A stretch of 64,000 nucleotides of DNA from Heliopora coerulea. Its lineage: Eukaryota > Cnidaria > Anthozoa > Scleralcyonacea > Helioporidae. Below, piece after piece: positions 11,421 through 21,295 of the stretch; position 1 is the first letter of the stretch; every line of letters starts with the position of its first letter. The stretch spans positions 2,218,501 to 2,282,500 of the forward strand of contig JASJOG010000028.1 of the NCBI GenBank assembly GCA_030142905.1. The letters are read 5' to 3'. The notes under the pieces were generated by a model. It ran no database searches. It worked only from the letters and a program-made list of their open reading frames with translations, and was not told the origin of the DNA. The position numbers were made by a program, and so were the translations under genes.

Positions 11421-11883
11421 TACGGGGATGAGAAAAAAATATATATATCTATCTATATAATTACATATTGGAAAAATTAGACGGCTAACCAATAGAAAAC
11501 TGGGAGACGTGACAGGAAGTGACATGCATACGGAGGAGGAAAGCATTAGAATAGAGAAAGTGGTGTGGAAGAGAGATTTTCGTTGAGAGACGGTTTGTAT
11601 TTGGAAATAAGTAAACTCTCACGAATGAGGAGTTCAAAGTTAGAGGAAGACCTGCAGGAAGAAATAATGGAAAAATCGTTGGGAAATATGGCGTGATCAG
11701 TCTGGCGAGTATGAGCCTGGATACTGGAAGTAGGAAATGAAGTGGTTGCTCGTTTCTTACCCGTCAAAGGCGAAACCCCCATGTGTTCTGAGATACGCGT
11801 GTGTAAGTGGCGCCTTGTTTGGCCCAAATACAACGCTCCACAGCATTGATACGTATATTTGTAGACAACACGCGATCTCATTT

Positions 11884-13286
11884 CTGCCATCTCAACTCAC
11901 TCTTATAATCTTTCTAAATTTCTCGTTTCTATTCTCACACCTCTCTTAAGCAGTCCTTTTATAATTTCCGATACGTTTTCTTTCCTTGAGGAGTTACGTG
12001 CTTCTAACCTTGATACTAATAACATATTTATGGCGAGCTGTGATGTTAAGTCGCTCTTCACTAACGTTCCACTAGACGAGACCATTGACATTATTGTTAA
12101 TAAAGCTTTTGAGAATGCCACTCTTTACCATGGCTTTTCCGTTTTTCAACTACGTAAATTGTTATGTTTATCTGTTAAGAATGGTCATTTTTTATTTAAC
12201 AACTCGCTCTACGAACAAGTCGATGGTGTGGACATGGGCTCACCGCTTGGTCCTTTATTTGCTAATATCTTCTTGGCTTTCCACGAACGTAGTTGGCTAA
12301 CTAACTGCCCTCTAGAATTTAAACCTCTTTTCTTTCGTCGTTATATTGATGATTGTTTTGTTGTTTTTCGCTCGCGTAATCATGTTCGTCCTTTTCTAGA
12401 TTATCTCAACTCACAGCATCCGAATATTACGTTTACTAGTGAGTTAGAAATTGATTCTACACTTCCTTTTTTGGACACTTTGATTGATCGTTCTGATCGT
12501 TTTTCCACTTCGGTTTATCGGAAACCTACTTTTACCGGTTTGTTCACAAGTTTTGATAGTGTTATTCCGTTATCGTATAAGCGTGGTCTCGTCTATACTC
12601 TACTTGATCACTACTTCAAAATATGCTCTTCTTTTCACCACTTTCACGCTGAAGTTCTTAAACTTAAGAAATTCTTGCTCAGGAATGGTTATCCTGAGAT
12701 TTTTCTTGATCGCCGCATCCGTCTTTTTCTTGATCGTCTGTTTTGCCCCTCACAAAAGATTCTGATTCTCCTCCGGAAAATATCATCTATTTTAAGCTTC
12801 CTTTCACAGGATCATATGCTTTGCAGATCCGGACACAGGTCTCAAAACTATGTTCATCTGCTTTCCCACAAGTTACTTTGCGTTTTATTTTTCAATCTGG
12901 AAGACGGTTGTCCGGGTTTCTTCCCTTTCAAGGACCGGACCCCAATGTTAATGAGATCGCGTGTTGTCTACAAATATACGTATCAATGCTGTGGAGCGTT
13001 GTATTTGGGCCAAACAAGGCGCCACTTACACACACGTATCTCAGAACACATGGGGGTTTCGCCTTTGACGGGTAAGAAACGAGCAACCACTTCATTTCCT
13101 ACTTCCAGTATCCAGGCTCATACTCGCCAGACTGATCACGCCATATCTCCCAACGATTTTTCCATTATTTCTTCCTGCAGGTCTTCCTCTAACTTTGAAC
13201 TCCTCATTCGTGAGAGTTTACTTATTTCCAAATACAAACCGTCTCTCAACGAAAATCTCTCTTCCACACCACTTTCTCTATTCTAA
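11884..13286 (+). pseudogene. PLE reverse transcriptase/GIY-YIG, 5'-truncated and frameshifted
   Basis: From ~11960 the frame reads SFLEELRASN, MASCDVKSLFTNVPLDETID (motif A, D-V-K-S-L-F-T-N-V-P), MGSPLGPLFANIFLAF (motif B), RRYIDDCFVVF (catalytic YIDD, motif C), LPFLDTLIDR and VYRKPTFTGL. Around 12755 the proper frame shifts (KDSDSPPENIIYFKLPFTGS is read in another frame), and near 12920 it shifts back to FFPFKDR. The C-terminus has VVYKYTYQCCGALYLGQTRR, a GIY-YIG endonuclease core, ending NLSSTPLSLF. The N-terminal ~third of a usual ~800-residue PLE protein is missing. The copy in unit 2 has the same two frameshifts, so the element was already dead when the unit duplicated. Confidence 0.88.
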
Positions 13287-13412
13287 TGCTTTCCTCCTCC
13301 GTATGCATGTCACTTCCTGTCACGTCTCCCAGTTTTCTATTGGTTAGCCGTCTAATTTTTCCAATATGTAATTATATCGATAGATATATATAGTTTTTTC
13401 TCATCCCCGTAA

Positions 13413-13462
13413 ACCTACACTCTGAAGAGGTTGCATGCGGCAACGAAACGTCAGTAAACATG
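13413..13462 (+). ncRNA. Hammerhead-like hairpin in right PLE arm, unit 1
   Basis: This is the inverted twin of the 11371-11420 motif: CTGAAGA at 13422-13428, stem II gttgc...gcaac, GAAAC at 13445-13449 and GTC at 13450-13452. It lies in the 3' non-coding tail of the element. Confidence 0.5.
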
Positions 13463-13675
13463 TTATAAAACTTTTTGACTTGCCTATTTCATTATGGCGA
13501 TACACTTTAGAATTCTGAGCTGGGCTCTGATATTTTTTTTACGATTACATGTCAATAAATCAAAGTCTTTATGGGCGCTGATTAAAGAACTTGGTGGTTG
13601 TGGCAATATATGTTTGGTTATCTCAATTAAATGCGAGCAGCGACTTTTGAAATATCATGTGTTCGTGGCTTTGCG

Positions 13676-13900
13676 ACTTATAAATTAGATACTTTTGTTC
13701 CCAAAGGTTTGAAGCTTAGGGGTTTCTTTTAATAATATGTTATATGTAAAAATTGTTTTTGGTATAAATAGGGGCTCCTCACCTTGTAATTTGTATTCTT
13801 GATAAAGGGGCAGCGCCCCGAAACGTTGGAGGCGATGCAATAAAGATTTTAATTTGTGAGGTTTTATAAATATTTTTAAGATATCGAAGCTGGAGGCGTT
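13676..13900 (+). mobile_element. 5'-truncated PLE tail, unit 1
   Basis: It starts inside the last codons of a different PLE (TYKLDTFVPKGLKLRGFF then stop), followed by a 3' non-coding tail with aggggctcctcacc, the hairpin 13796-13831 and caataaag. A longer tail of the same family with more coding sequence is at 42055-42340. It truncates the acyltransferase relic and is present at the same place in all three units, so it predates them. Confidence 0.8.
13796..13831 (+). ncRNA. Degenerate hammerhead-like hairpin
   Basis: cttgataaag, ggggc/gcccc stem, then cgaaacgttgg. The position and the GAAAC box match the PLE hammerheads, but the CUGANGA box has become UUGAUAA, so cleavage is doubtful. The same hairpin is at 26825-26860 and 37236-37271. 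Confidence 0.4.
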
Positions 13901-13919
13901 TAATTTCTACATATTTATA

Positions 13920-14170
13920 AAATTCATTACAAATTCATAAGGAAAATACAAAAGAAAATCATAACCTTGTCGGATCTATATATATGATAAAGATACATGT
14001 GCCCTTTTATGTGATGAAGAAGTTCAATTTTTTCGGCTTCCGAAAGATAAATTTCCAAACTTTCTTCGCGAATTAGCGTATCAGGTGGTGAATTTAATAA
14101 GACATTTAAATCCCGATAAAGCACTGCTGCTCGGTTTTTAAATATTACATATAGGTATGTATCCATAAGT
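13920..14170 (-). repeat. Dispersed repeat with conserved 79-codon frame, unit 1
   Basis: The minus frame 14166-13927 reads through motifs PPDTLIREESLEIYLSEAEK and IELLHHIKGHMYLYHIYRSD. A diverged copy on the + strand at 46030-46310 keeps clear peptide similarity (TLIQEENLEIYVP, AEKIELLLHM, YHIYRSDTLMIFFCPFLMNF) despite stops. It follows a PLE tail in each unit (also 26949-27199 and 37360-37608), so it may belong to a mobile element. The protein family is not recognised. Confidence 0.55.
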
Positions 14171-14291
14171 TTCGTTCACTCAAGAATGTCGTGTGCAAGC
14201 TCGAGGACTGGTATGTTGTATACAAAACCTTACTTAGGTTATTAAGGTCCATATTGAAGCAAATCGATTTGGTCTGGCTACATTATAACTA

Positions 14292-15310
14292 TGTTAGATA
14301 TCAGTTCCTTTATTTCGGTAGAGACACGTCAACGAGGAGCAGGACGTTTTTTGGTATCACCAAACAATGCACGATAGCTAAGATCCTTTTTTCTTCTTGT
14401 GTCAAGTTGCTTTTAGAATAACTGGATACGACCTGATCAGGGTTGATCGTCGAGCATTAAACATTTTACGAAATGCTCGACAATCAAACCTGATGAGGTC
14501 TTATTCAATTATTATAACTAAGATTTGCGAATGTTTAATCAGTGGTCAGTTTTTGCAAGAAGTTCTGACTGTAGGTAATTCTCTCCTTGATGTCTGTTTG
14601 TGTTTGCTTTTCTCTGCTCTGCTTATTTGGGAAGGAACGTCTTTTTTCATCCTTTTTGTGGGCAATTTCAATGGACAGTGATTGACAATGAAAGTTGAGC
14701 AATCAGATATATTTTGAGCACATGTTTTGCTCTGCGAGGTGAATGGGTTATTTGGAATGTGACGTAATCCACAAGTACTTTCGAAAAAGACTTTTCGGTG
14801 GAAAATGAACATGCTGCCAAACCTAATCCTTATGGTAAGATTGAAACGTAACAGTCTTTGTTATGGTTGTGATTGTAAAGTTTCATACAAAACTCATGAC
14901 TTAATTCTAGATAGAATAATCATTACGTCGTACTTAACAGTCAGCAAATAATCTGATACGTAGGTTGGACTCGTACAAACCAGAGCAAGGATTTAACAAC
15001 ACTAACTTTGCATATAATGATCTTGAAAATTCGATAACGTAAATAAAAACCTTTTAAGCTACACCGATAGCATTGCTCGTGACATTTTCAAGAGGTGTAA
15101 TAATGGTGGTAGGATCAGAATTCTTAATTACAGGATAAGATAATAACGCCGTAAATCCTAACCCAGACAAAACTCAAACTTTGCAATTTTCATGGTACCA
15201 TCGTCTAGCTATAGCTCAGGTGCTTTTTTCATGATACATTGCATTGGCATTCCACAAATCCTATTTGCACTTTATCCCAAACAAGACCTTCGTAGCTATA
15301 TTCCCAAACT
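14292..15310 (+). repeat. LTR-like block, unit 1
   Basis: This ~1-kb non-coding block is homologous along its length to the solo LTR at 44417-45360. Shared stretches include ttggtatcaccaaa, tctctgctctgct, gacagtgattgacaatga / gacagtgtctgacagtag, 'acaaaccagagcaagg' and 'aataaaaaccttttaagc'. It starts with TGTTAG like the solo LTR (TGTTAT). The right end is not sharp. It contains a hairpin absent from the solo LTR: ttgatcgtcgagcatt (14442-14457) pairs with aaatgctcgac-atcaa (~14470-14490). No internal retroviral or gag-pol sequence is next to it. Confidence 0.65.
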
Positions 15311-15369
15311 AAATAAGATGTATGGGGATCTTTGATATTTAAATGTTATTATTCTCACCTCAAGGTCAA

Positions 15370-16044
15370 AAGACGATGGTTGAACTAATCAAAGAATTGT
15401 CAAAACGTTTGGTGATCCCGCGGGAAACGTGCACGTTTCAAACATGAAGAAAGGTTAAGAATATTGCACATCCGACGACAGTTTACAGAAAGCAGGAAAA
15501 GAGTTTTGAACCTTTTACACTTATGACAAACTACTGCGCAAAAATCAGCTACAACTGACGAGCATGTTAATATTATTTTTGATATATTGATGTCAATTGA
15601 TAAGAACCAGGACATGATCAGCGAGTCGAACCCAGAGTCGGTCTTAACCGTGAGGTGACAAGGAACGACATAGCAATCTGTTGTTGATTTCTTATGGTTT
15701 GAGTGCAGAACTTGCTTTTAAAAGACAGTTTTAACATCCTTAAAAAAGGTTCTTCGTCTTCAAATGACCTGGCATAATAATACTCATTCTTCTAAGCTAA
15801 TGCAAGAATCGAACATCCAGACTTCATACTATTACTTGAAACATCAATGTTCATACGTTTGCTTATAAATCCTTGTCAGTGGAATACCTTAGTTTTTAAG
15901 AGAACTGAGGTCACATGAATATTTAGGAGTTTGGGATCAGATTACTTCTTTCTGGAAGCGACCTCTTCGAAGGACACGGTTGATTTCACCATTCCCAACG
16001 TGTTTACATGCAAGAACTTACATCAGGTGGAAGAAATTTGTGAA
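15370..16044 (+). promoter_or_regulatory. Upstream module of acyltransferase gene A
   Basis: The ~550 bp before the gene contains the landmarks shared by all old modules (aggtcaaaagacg, acatgaagaaaggttaag, 'catgatcagcgag', 'gtttgagtgcagaacttgc', 'aagctaatgcaag', 'gaggtcacatgaa'). Its repeated survival beside N-terminal gene pieces suggests it is the native 5' flank. No clear TATA box was identified. Confidence 0.45.
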
Positions 16045-17562
16045 ATGTCCTTCAATAGTGGATTCCTTTCAATATGTTTTGTATTCTTTTGTGCTATCCT
16101 CATTTACAAGCTCATGAAAAAGCTGACGAGATCCACAAGAGTGACCAGTAACAGACGCCATAAAACGATGCGACCTCTCGATAAATCAGAATCGACTGCG
16201 GAGCTGTTGAAAGAGCGGAATGGTTCAGCGAACATATGTTTGATTCTCTCACTTAAATCCGAGCAGCCGCTGTTGAAAGAGCCCGTCCACGATGCCCTCG
16301 TGCTCTTAACCAAACGACAACCCATACTCAGGGCAATTGTTACTTCAATATCAACTTCAGTTGCAGATAAATATTTTGAAGTCGTTGACCACATCAATAT
16401 TGATTTCACAACCTCTGATGTTAAAGCTCGTGAATGGCAAGATATGTGGTATGATTTTACGTCCTCTCCCCATGGATCTCGTCAGTTGTGGCGCGCTGCG
16501 CTGCTGCAAGAAGAATACATTCCAGATACTGAGGTTTACATTAATACATTGGTGTTTAAATTTAGTCATTCGTGCATTGATGGAGTTTCTCTAATGAAGT
16601 TTTGCAAGCAGTTTCTTTATTACCTTAACAGTGTCGCTGATGGAACATTAACTAAGGAGTCAAACATAGGAAATTTCGATTTGATGCCAAGCCTCCATGA
16701 AGTCCTTCACCAGAGACCTTGGCCGGCTTGGCAGAAGTGTTTAGGCTTTCCTGAAATATGGAACGTGTTACTGAAGAATTCTGTTCGTTTGTTCACGAAA
16801 TTTAAGCGAAAGTGCCCGATATACGAGCGCTTTCCTCCATCACTTTCCATGAAGAGTGATGAGAGAACAAGAATTTTCGTGAAAGTTTTCAGTGAGGAGG
16901 AAACATTGAAATTTGTAAACATTTGCCGATCAATGAGGTGTACCGTGACTGGGGCATTGATGGCTGCTGTTCACATAGCTTTTTGTCGACTTCTTGGTGA
17001 AGATTTTCCAGTGCCTGCCCGGTTAGAAAATGCTCTTGCTATCAACGCTCGACGGAATTGTAAGCCAAAACCACCAGAAGAATATCTTGGTCTGTATGTT
17101 TTAGGCCACACCCTCTTTATGCCGTTTATTAAAAGGGATGTGGACTTTTGGCAGTTTGCTGAAGAAACCACCAAAATGATTCACAACGCGCTAAATCAGG
17201 AGTTGCATATTAAACAAGGTTTTGCAATAATGAATGCCTTTAGCATTGAAGAGTTCTGTAATGAGTTGTGTTCGTCATCCGATCCAGAAACTATAATGCA
17301 TTTGTCGTCATGTAACTTTGTATCGAATTTGGGTTCGTTTGATTTTGGTAAAGAACAACATTATAAATATGATGTTCATGAATGTCTGTTTACTAGTGTC
17401 TTTGGAAAATTGGCTGGAACATTTATCCATACCATTACAACTGTAAATGATAAATTATCTTGGATAATATCGAGCAGTAGGTCTCGGGTAGAAGAGAATA
17501 AGTCACAACAGTTTGCAAAGCTGTGTTTTAACACTTTGAATGAAATTAATGAAGCGAAGTGA
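16045..17562 (+). CDS. HxxxD (condensation-type) acyltransferase, membrane-anchored, gene A
   Basis: A 505-residue single-exon protein. The frame is open 38 codons further up (15931), but I start at ATG 16045. The equivalent Met opens gene C at 39489 and the relics, and the extra segment is closed by a stop in C. Residues ~7-22 (GFLSICFVFFCAILIY) form one membrane anchor, followed by a basic stretch (KLMKKLTR, RRHK). The FSHSCIDGVS motif places the catalytic His at 175 and Asp at 179, as in condensation, BAHD and alcohol acetyltransferase folds (HxxxDG). SNLGSFDFGKE (432-437 for FDFGKE) sits where this superfamily has its structural DFGWG-like motif. Known members move acyl groups from CoA or carrier protein to alcohols or amines; the substrate here cannot be read. 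A poly(A) signal follows at 17661. It is nearly identical to gene B. Confidence 0.85.
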   Translation: MSFNSGFLSICFVFFCAILIYKLMKKLTRSTRVTSNRRHKTMRPLDKSESTAELLKERNGSANICLILSLKSEQPLLKEPVHDALVLLTKRQPILRAIVTSISTSVADKYFEVVDHINIDFTTSDVKAREWQDMWYDFTSSPHGSRQLWRAALLQEEYIPDTEVYINTLVFKFSHSCIDGVSLMKFCKQFLYYLNSVADGTLTKESNIGNFDLMPSLHEVLHQRPWPAWQKCLGFPEIWNVLLKNSVRLFTKFKRKCPIYERFPPSLSMKSDERTRIFVKVFSEEETLKFVNICRSMRCTVTGALMAAVHIAFCRLLGEDFPVPARLENALAINARRNCKPKPPEEYLGLYVLGHTLFMPFIKRDVDFWQFAEETTKMIHNALNQELHIKQGFAIMNAFSIEEFCNELCSSSDPETIMHLSSCNFVSNLGSFDFGKEQHYKYDVHECLFTSVFGKLAGTFIHTITTVNDKLSWIISSSRSRVEENKSQQFAKLCFNTLNEINEAK

Positions 17563-17660
17563 ACGACAGTGTTGGTGTTTAGAGTCCATGGAATCCACGT
17601 TTCAATTGGAAGTAAATGAACTTGAAGTAACTGTGCACCATTCCAACCTTATATAGATGT

Positions 17661-17666
17661 AATAAA
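17661..17666 (+). promoter_or_regulatory. Candidate poly(A) signal of gene A
   Basis: AATAAA lies ~100 bp after the stop codon of gene A. It is conserved at 30691-30696 after gene B. The matching position after gene C reads accaaaataac, so the hexamer is absent there. Confidence 0.5.
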
Positions 17667-17689
17667 TAACATTTGTCCGTGTAAAATAG

Positions 17690-18030
17690 AAAAATAGAAT
17701 TTATCAGAAAATGAGAAGGAAATGAAGCGAATGTCGTACACTTACAGAAATTTTACATGCAATTTTACGTATGAAAATAATAATTCAGAAGAGAATTTTC
17801 CATTTGTGAAACGAAAATTTGATATGTGAAATAGTTGTTTCGGACACAAAGATTTCTCGTGTAAAATTAGAAGCAATTCATTTAATATGTGAATTAGCCG
17901 TTTTATATGTCAAAATGTTCCAATTTTATGTGTGAAATAAAAATTTCATATACGAAAATATTCCAATTTCATATGCTTTTCACAAGTGAAATGGCAAGTG
18001 AAATTTGTGTGAGTGTAGTGTAGATTATCA
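17690..18030 (+). repeat. tttcatatgtgaaat repeat block, unit 1
   Basis: Near-palindromic words such as atatgtgaaat, tttcatatacgaaa and tttcatatgcttttcac recur about every 25-35 bp. Similar blocks follow gene B (30720-31050) and gene C (41170-41520). A fourth is at 61585-61895, beside the membrane protein gene. The order of words is shared, so it is a dispersed element of ~300 bp and not chance AT-richness. Confidence 0.65.
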
Positions 18031-20262
18031 ACTAGTAGAAAATTGCCTTTGTAGTTAAAGCATATGAACACAAGAACATCATTTTCTCATAAGTATAAAA
18101 GGTGAATATATTTTTTTTTGTCTTCATGAGTTTCTATTCTGCAGTCGTTAAAAAACATGCAATTTATAATTGTATCACGTTGCCTTTTTGTGGTCAAATC
18201 TTAAGGTCAGGAATGAGACAACCAAGAAGCCGTTACATTATAAGGATGCGATCAGCTATAGAATTTTTCAACGAGAGTACCTTTCGATTTTTTTATTAAA
18301 TATATATCTCATACTGTCTTTCGTTTGTATATTTTACATTGTTTTCATTGTTTGTGTAAATTAGTTTTGGCCTTCTTTCAACAACAATCACTGTTTGTAC
18401 TGAATAGACTTACCGTACTAAAGTATAGATTAAATTCATTCAAATCTGTCTGATACGTCACTTTAATATCCAGGCGTCATAACATTCTGCAATTCAACGA
18501 TGATTAAGACACACGTGTTCAACTCTAGCTGACCTGAGGGATGAATTGCATCCCTATGGTTTGTTTTTATAATTTATCTAGAGTACATGAAGATAATGTA
18601 GACGTATGTATTCGTGGATACATTGTTGTTGCTGTTGCTGGGGTGACTCGATTATTAAATGGCACTTGTTTTTAAATACTGTAGTTTTTTTTGTACATTT
18701 GAGAGTTGGAAAGGCATTAATAATTGCTTTCATAAGTTTAAAAATTGTAATCTTCAGCCACATTATTTTGTTGATAGTGAATCTGTTTTTAATTATCAGT
18801 GACCAGTTAGCCTTTACCTTGATCACGGCAAATTTATAAAATGGATGATGCAAGAGAATTCTTGATATTATATTTTTTGAACTGTGACATGGTAACAATG
18901 GAATATGAGAAGAATTTCAATATTGTTATGAAGTGATTTATAGGTAATGATGACGTCGCCGTATGGACGCTAAAAATCTACTGCATGAGATTATATATAA
19001 AAAATAATAAGTAAAATAATAATAACGTGAAAGTAAACCAGCAAAAGGGAAAAGTAAAAATAAAACTATTAATGTCGCGATGATGACGTTATAATTATGT
19101 TAGATATGGGTTTTGTTTAAAAACTCTCTCGGTTAACCATTTATGTGGCGCTGTTGTACTTCAGCTACTTACTGCAATTTACTATCTAACGCCAGACAAT
19201 TTTTCTTGTCAAGTGGACCTTGCGGTCTCTTCCCACTTAAAGTGTTAAATTGATTTTTTTTTTTCAGTTTAACGTGGAAACGTTGATTTGTTAGAAATTG
19301 AGAAATTAACTCATTAGGATGCAAGAAAAAACGTAAGAAGTGGTTATCATACTGTTTTCAAAGGAAAGACGCGATAATTGATTATCACACTCTTTTGAAA
19401 GGTGTCGTACTCCTGAATGCTAATGAGTGTAAGAAACGATTTCACGCTTGTGCTGAAACAAGTAATTGTGTATGTTATGAGAAAAGTTAACTAATGGTCA
19501 TGAGTGTGATGTAAGATTTAACATCATGACTGAGTATCAACAACTCCGAAGGGCCACTGACTCCGAGTGAACGTTCACGAACGTTGTTAAGTCTTTTCCG
19601 AAACAAGTAAACATTGATCAACCAGCTTATGACGGGACTCGCTTTCAATTGATTCAATTTTTTTGTTACGTTTGGCGCAGAAGAAATGTTGGTTGTTAGA
19701 AGTTAAGATATTCAGTTGCTAGGATGTGATAAACCGTGTAGTAAATGGTAATCACACCCTTTTTCGAGGGAATGCAGTGTAATGAATGGTTATCACACTT
19801 TTTGAAAGGTTGTCACACTCCTGAATACTAATGAGTGCAATAAAGAGTTAACGCTTCTGTCGAAACAATAAATTGTGAGTGTGTGTCATGAAATATGAGA
19901 ATGATTAATTACAGTTTAATGTTTGATCACAAATCTGATCCAGGAGCGAAACTTGCCCTTTTTCGTTAGAGGGGGATGTAGCGTAGAATTGCCCTGCTGA
20001 AATCGATGATGCCCTGCAGCAACGTAGGTTAAATTGACTGAAATGTATATACGGAAGGCTGCTTCAGTCTGGATGCATTTGAACTAAATTCCCACTGTCT
20101 GTTTTGGGATGGTACAGTGGCAAAACAGAACAAATAAAAATAAATAAATATTAGCAAGATCACAAAAAAATTGTTGAATATAATTTACATAGCTACAGTA
20201 TAATACAGAAACACACATTGCTCCAGTCACTACGCACATTTCTTTTCTGTAGAATTCTTTGA
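18031..20262 (+). other. Unit 1 spacer with internal repeat
   Basis: No gene is visible. Two related blocks, ~19260-19480 and ~19665-19900, share 'gttagaa(a/g)tt', 'ggttatcacac', 'ttgaaaggt(g/t)gtc', 'actcctgaat(g/a)ctaatgagtg' and a final 'tgtgt..tcatga'. A weaker relative is at 56940-57050. They look like two copies of one element. Confidence 0.5.
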
Positions 20263-20308
20263 ATGGTAGAGGAGCAACTAATGGATGTTCATCAATTCTT
20301 CTTGGTAG

Positions 20309-21295
20309 TTACCTTGGTCTATGGTGGCCTTGGTATTGTGCCATCGAATCTATGCCCATCTTGTTCTCGAATTGAACAATCGCATCTAACTGTGCATTTA
20401 TTGCAGTCTCATCTCGTCGAATTTCTCTCAGATTTTCTAACGTAGTATCAATTGACTTCAGAGCATCAAGAATGTTAAGCTCTTCGTCTTGTAATTGCTC
20501 AGTAAGGATTTTTGTTTTTCTCATGATAAGCCTGATAAACATGAGAGCAAAGAGAAAATCAAAACTGAGCACTTTCTTCTTGATTCCATTCCCCTTTGCC
20601 TTAACCTTCATTTCGACGCTATTCGTAGTGATTATTACATCAATTGCATTAGGAATGCGTTCATGACTTCGCCAAACAGCGTCGATGGACTCCGAATAGT
20701 AAATCTATCCGGTTTTTGATAAGCTCCTAAGCTTTAAGGAGTTTTCGACCTCTTTTGTGGCATTCTCAAAAACTTTATTTCTCTTGGTGCTACTGCTGAA
20801 AAATAAATAGATATCTTCCAGTCAGTGATACATCGATGTCACGAGGGCGCTGTGATTGTAGCAATGTTCGTTGAAGGTGTTTGATCGATGTCCTTGACAT
20901 GAAATGTAAGGCACCAGTCGCTCCAAAGTATCGTGTAAGACTTTTTGGGCACCATTCATTCTTGCAGACATTGATGCTGTAAAATCGTACGTCTGAAAAG
21001 AGAGCATATCTAAGTGGATATGATAGGCTGTTAAAGAACTAAGTATATCCCCTGATGTAGTAGCACCATGTTTGTCAGGGGATTCTTTCACTTCAATTAC
21101 TCTGTCACGCGGGACACCAGCAGAATCGACGTATCGTGCGGCAACAACTAGTTTGTCTTGATTTGAGGGATCTGGAGTGGTACGAGCAGACACAGAGTAA
21201 ACACCAGCAGTAATAATTTCATCCCTTATCCTCTTTCTGACATCCTGAGCTAGTAACTGAATCAAGTGCTTGTTCCATGACTTTGTTAATGGCAC
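20309..21295 (-). pseudogene. hAT-like transposase fragment (DUF4371/ZMYM1-like), unit 1
   Basis: The minus frame reads QLLAQDVRKRIRDEIITAGV, ARTTPDPSNQDKLVVAARYV, FQTYDFTASMSARMNGAQKV and YISCQGHRSNTFNEHC, then SSSTKR, SKTG-stop-IYYSESIDAVWRSHE and EIRRDETAINAQLDAI. This is the order of the DUF4371 plus hAT core seen in ZMYM1-like proteins. Stops: TGA at 20824-20822 (MYH-stop; unit 2 has GGA there) and TAG at the SKT(G)-stop where the family has R-W. Upstream of ~21295 the frame is closed. The dimerisation region and Zn fingers are missing. The protein is a remnant of a domesticated or mobile hAT gene, dead here. Confidence 0.8.

Larger units (their letters stand above)
11254..13549 (+). mobile_element. 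Palindromic Penelope-like element, unit 1 (core in + orientation)
   Basis: The insertion is flanked by the 9-bp direct repeat tgtcaataa (11245-11253 and 13550-13558). Unit 3 keeps the unfilled site (cctgtcaataaatc, ~36990). The element has two ~595-bp inverted arms, 11287-11882 and 12951-13546, both carrying the GIY-YIG C-terminus and a hammerhead-like hairpin. A ~1.07-kb core (11883-12950) encodes the reverse-transcriptase palm on the + strand. The left arm is a truncated, inverted copy of the 3' end, an arrangement typical of PLE insertions. ~33 bp at 11254-11286 lie outside the inverted part. Confidence 0.9.
11116..13676 (+). pseudogene. Acyltransferase N-terminal relic of unit 1, split by a PLE
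   Basis: ATG 11116 opens MSLNCGFFAICFAFICAILI then YKLIKNLTGP; after a frame break come the basic linker codons up to 11253. A PLE (11254-13549) interrupts it. The relic resumes at 13550 with NKSKSLWALIKELGGCGNIC and LVISIKCEQRLLKYHVF. It ends where a second, truncated PLE tail begins (~13676). The same relic without the first PLE is at 36861-37108. Catalytic and C-terminal parts are absent. Confidence 0.85.

Noticed and set aside
12743..13075. Separate gene from the overlapping 110-codon frame inside the PLE
   Set aside because: Its peptide (ENIIYFKLPFTGS, LQIRTQVSKLCSSAFPQ) is the missing middle part of the PLE protein, displaced by two frameshifts.
14440..14510. Hammerhead near acctgatgaggtc (also 27469, 37871)
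   Set aside because: The segment is a strong hairpin (gtcgagcatt/aatgctcgac), but the GAAA and cleavage site are not in the right order around ctgatgag.
15931..16044. 38-codon upstream extension of gene A (and B) from ATG 15931/28961
   Set aside because: In gene C the same stretch contains a stop before the shared Met, and the relics also open at that Met followed by the membrane anchor. The extension is probably 5' UTR.
20472..20719. Plus-strand frames opposite the hAT relic
   Set aside because: They are shadows of the minus-strand coding sequence, which alone matches a known family.
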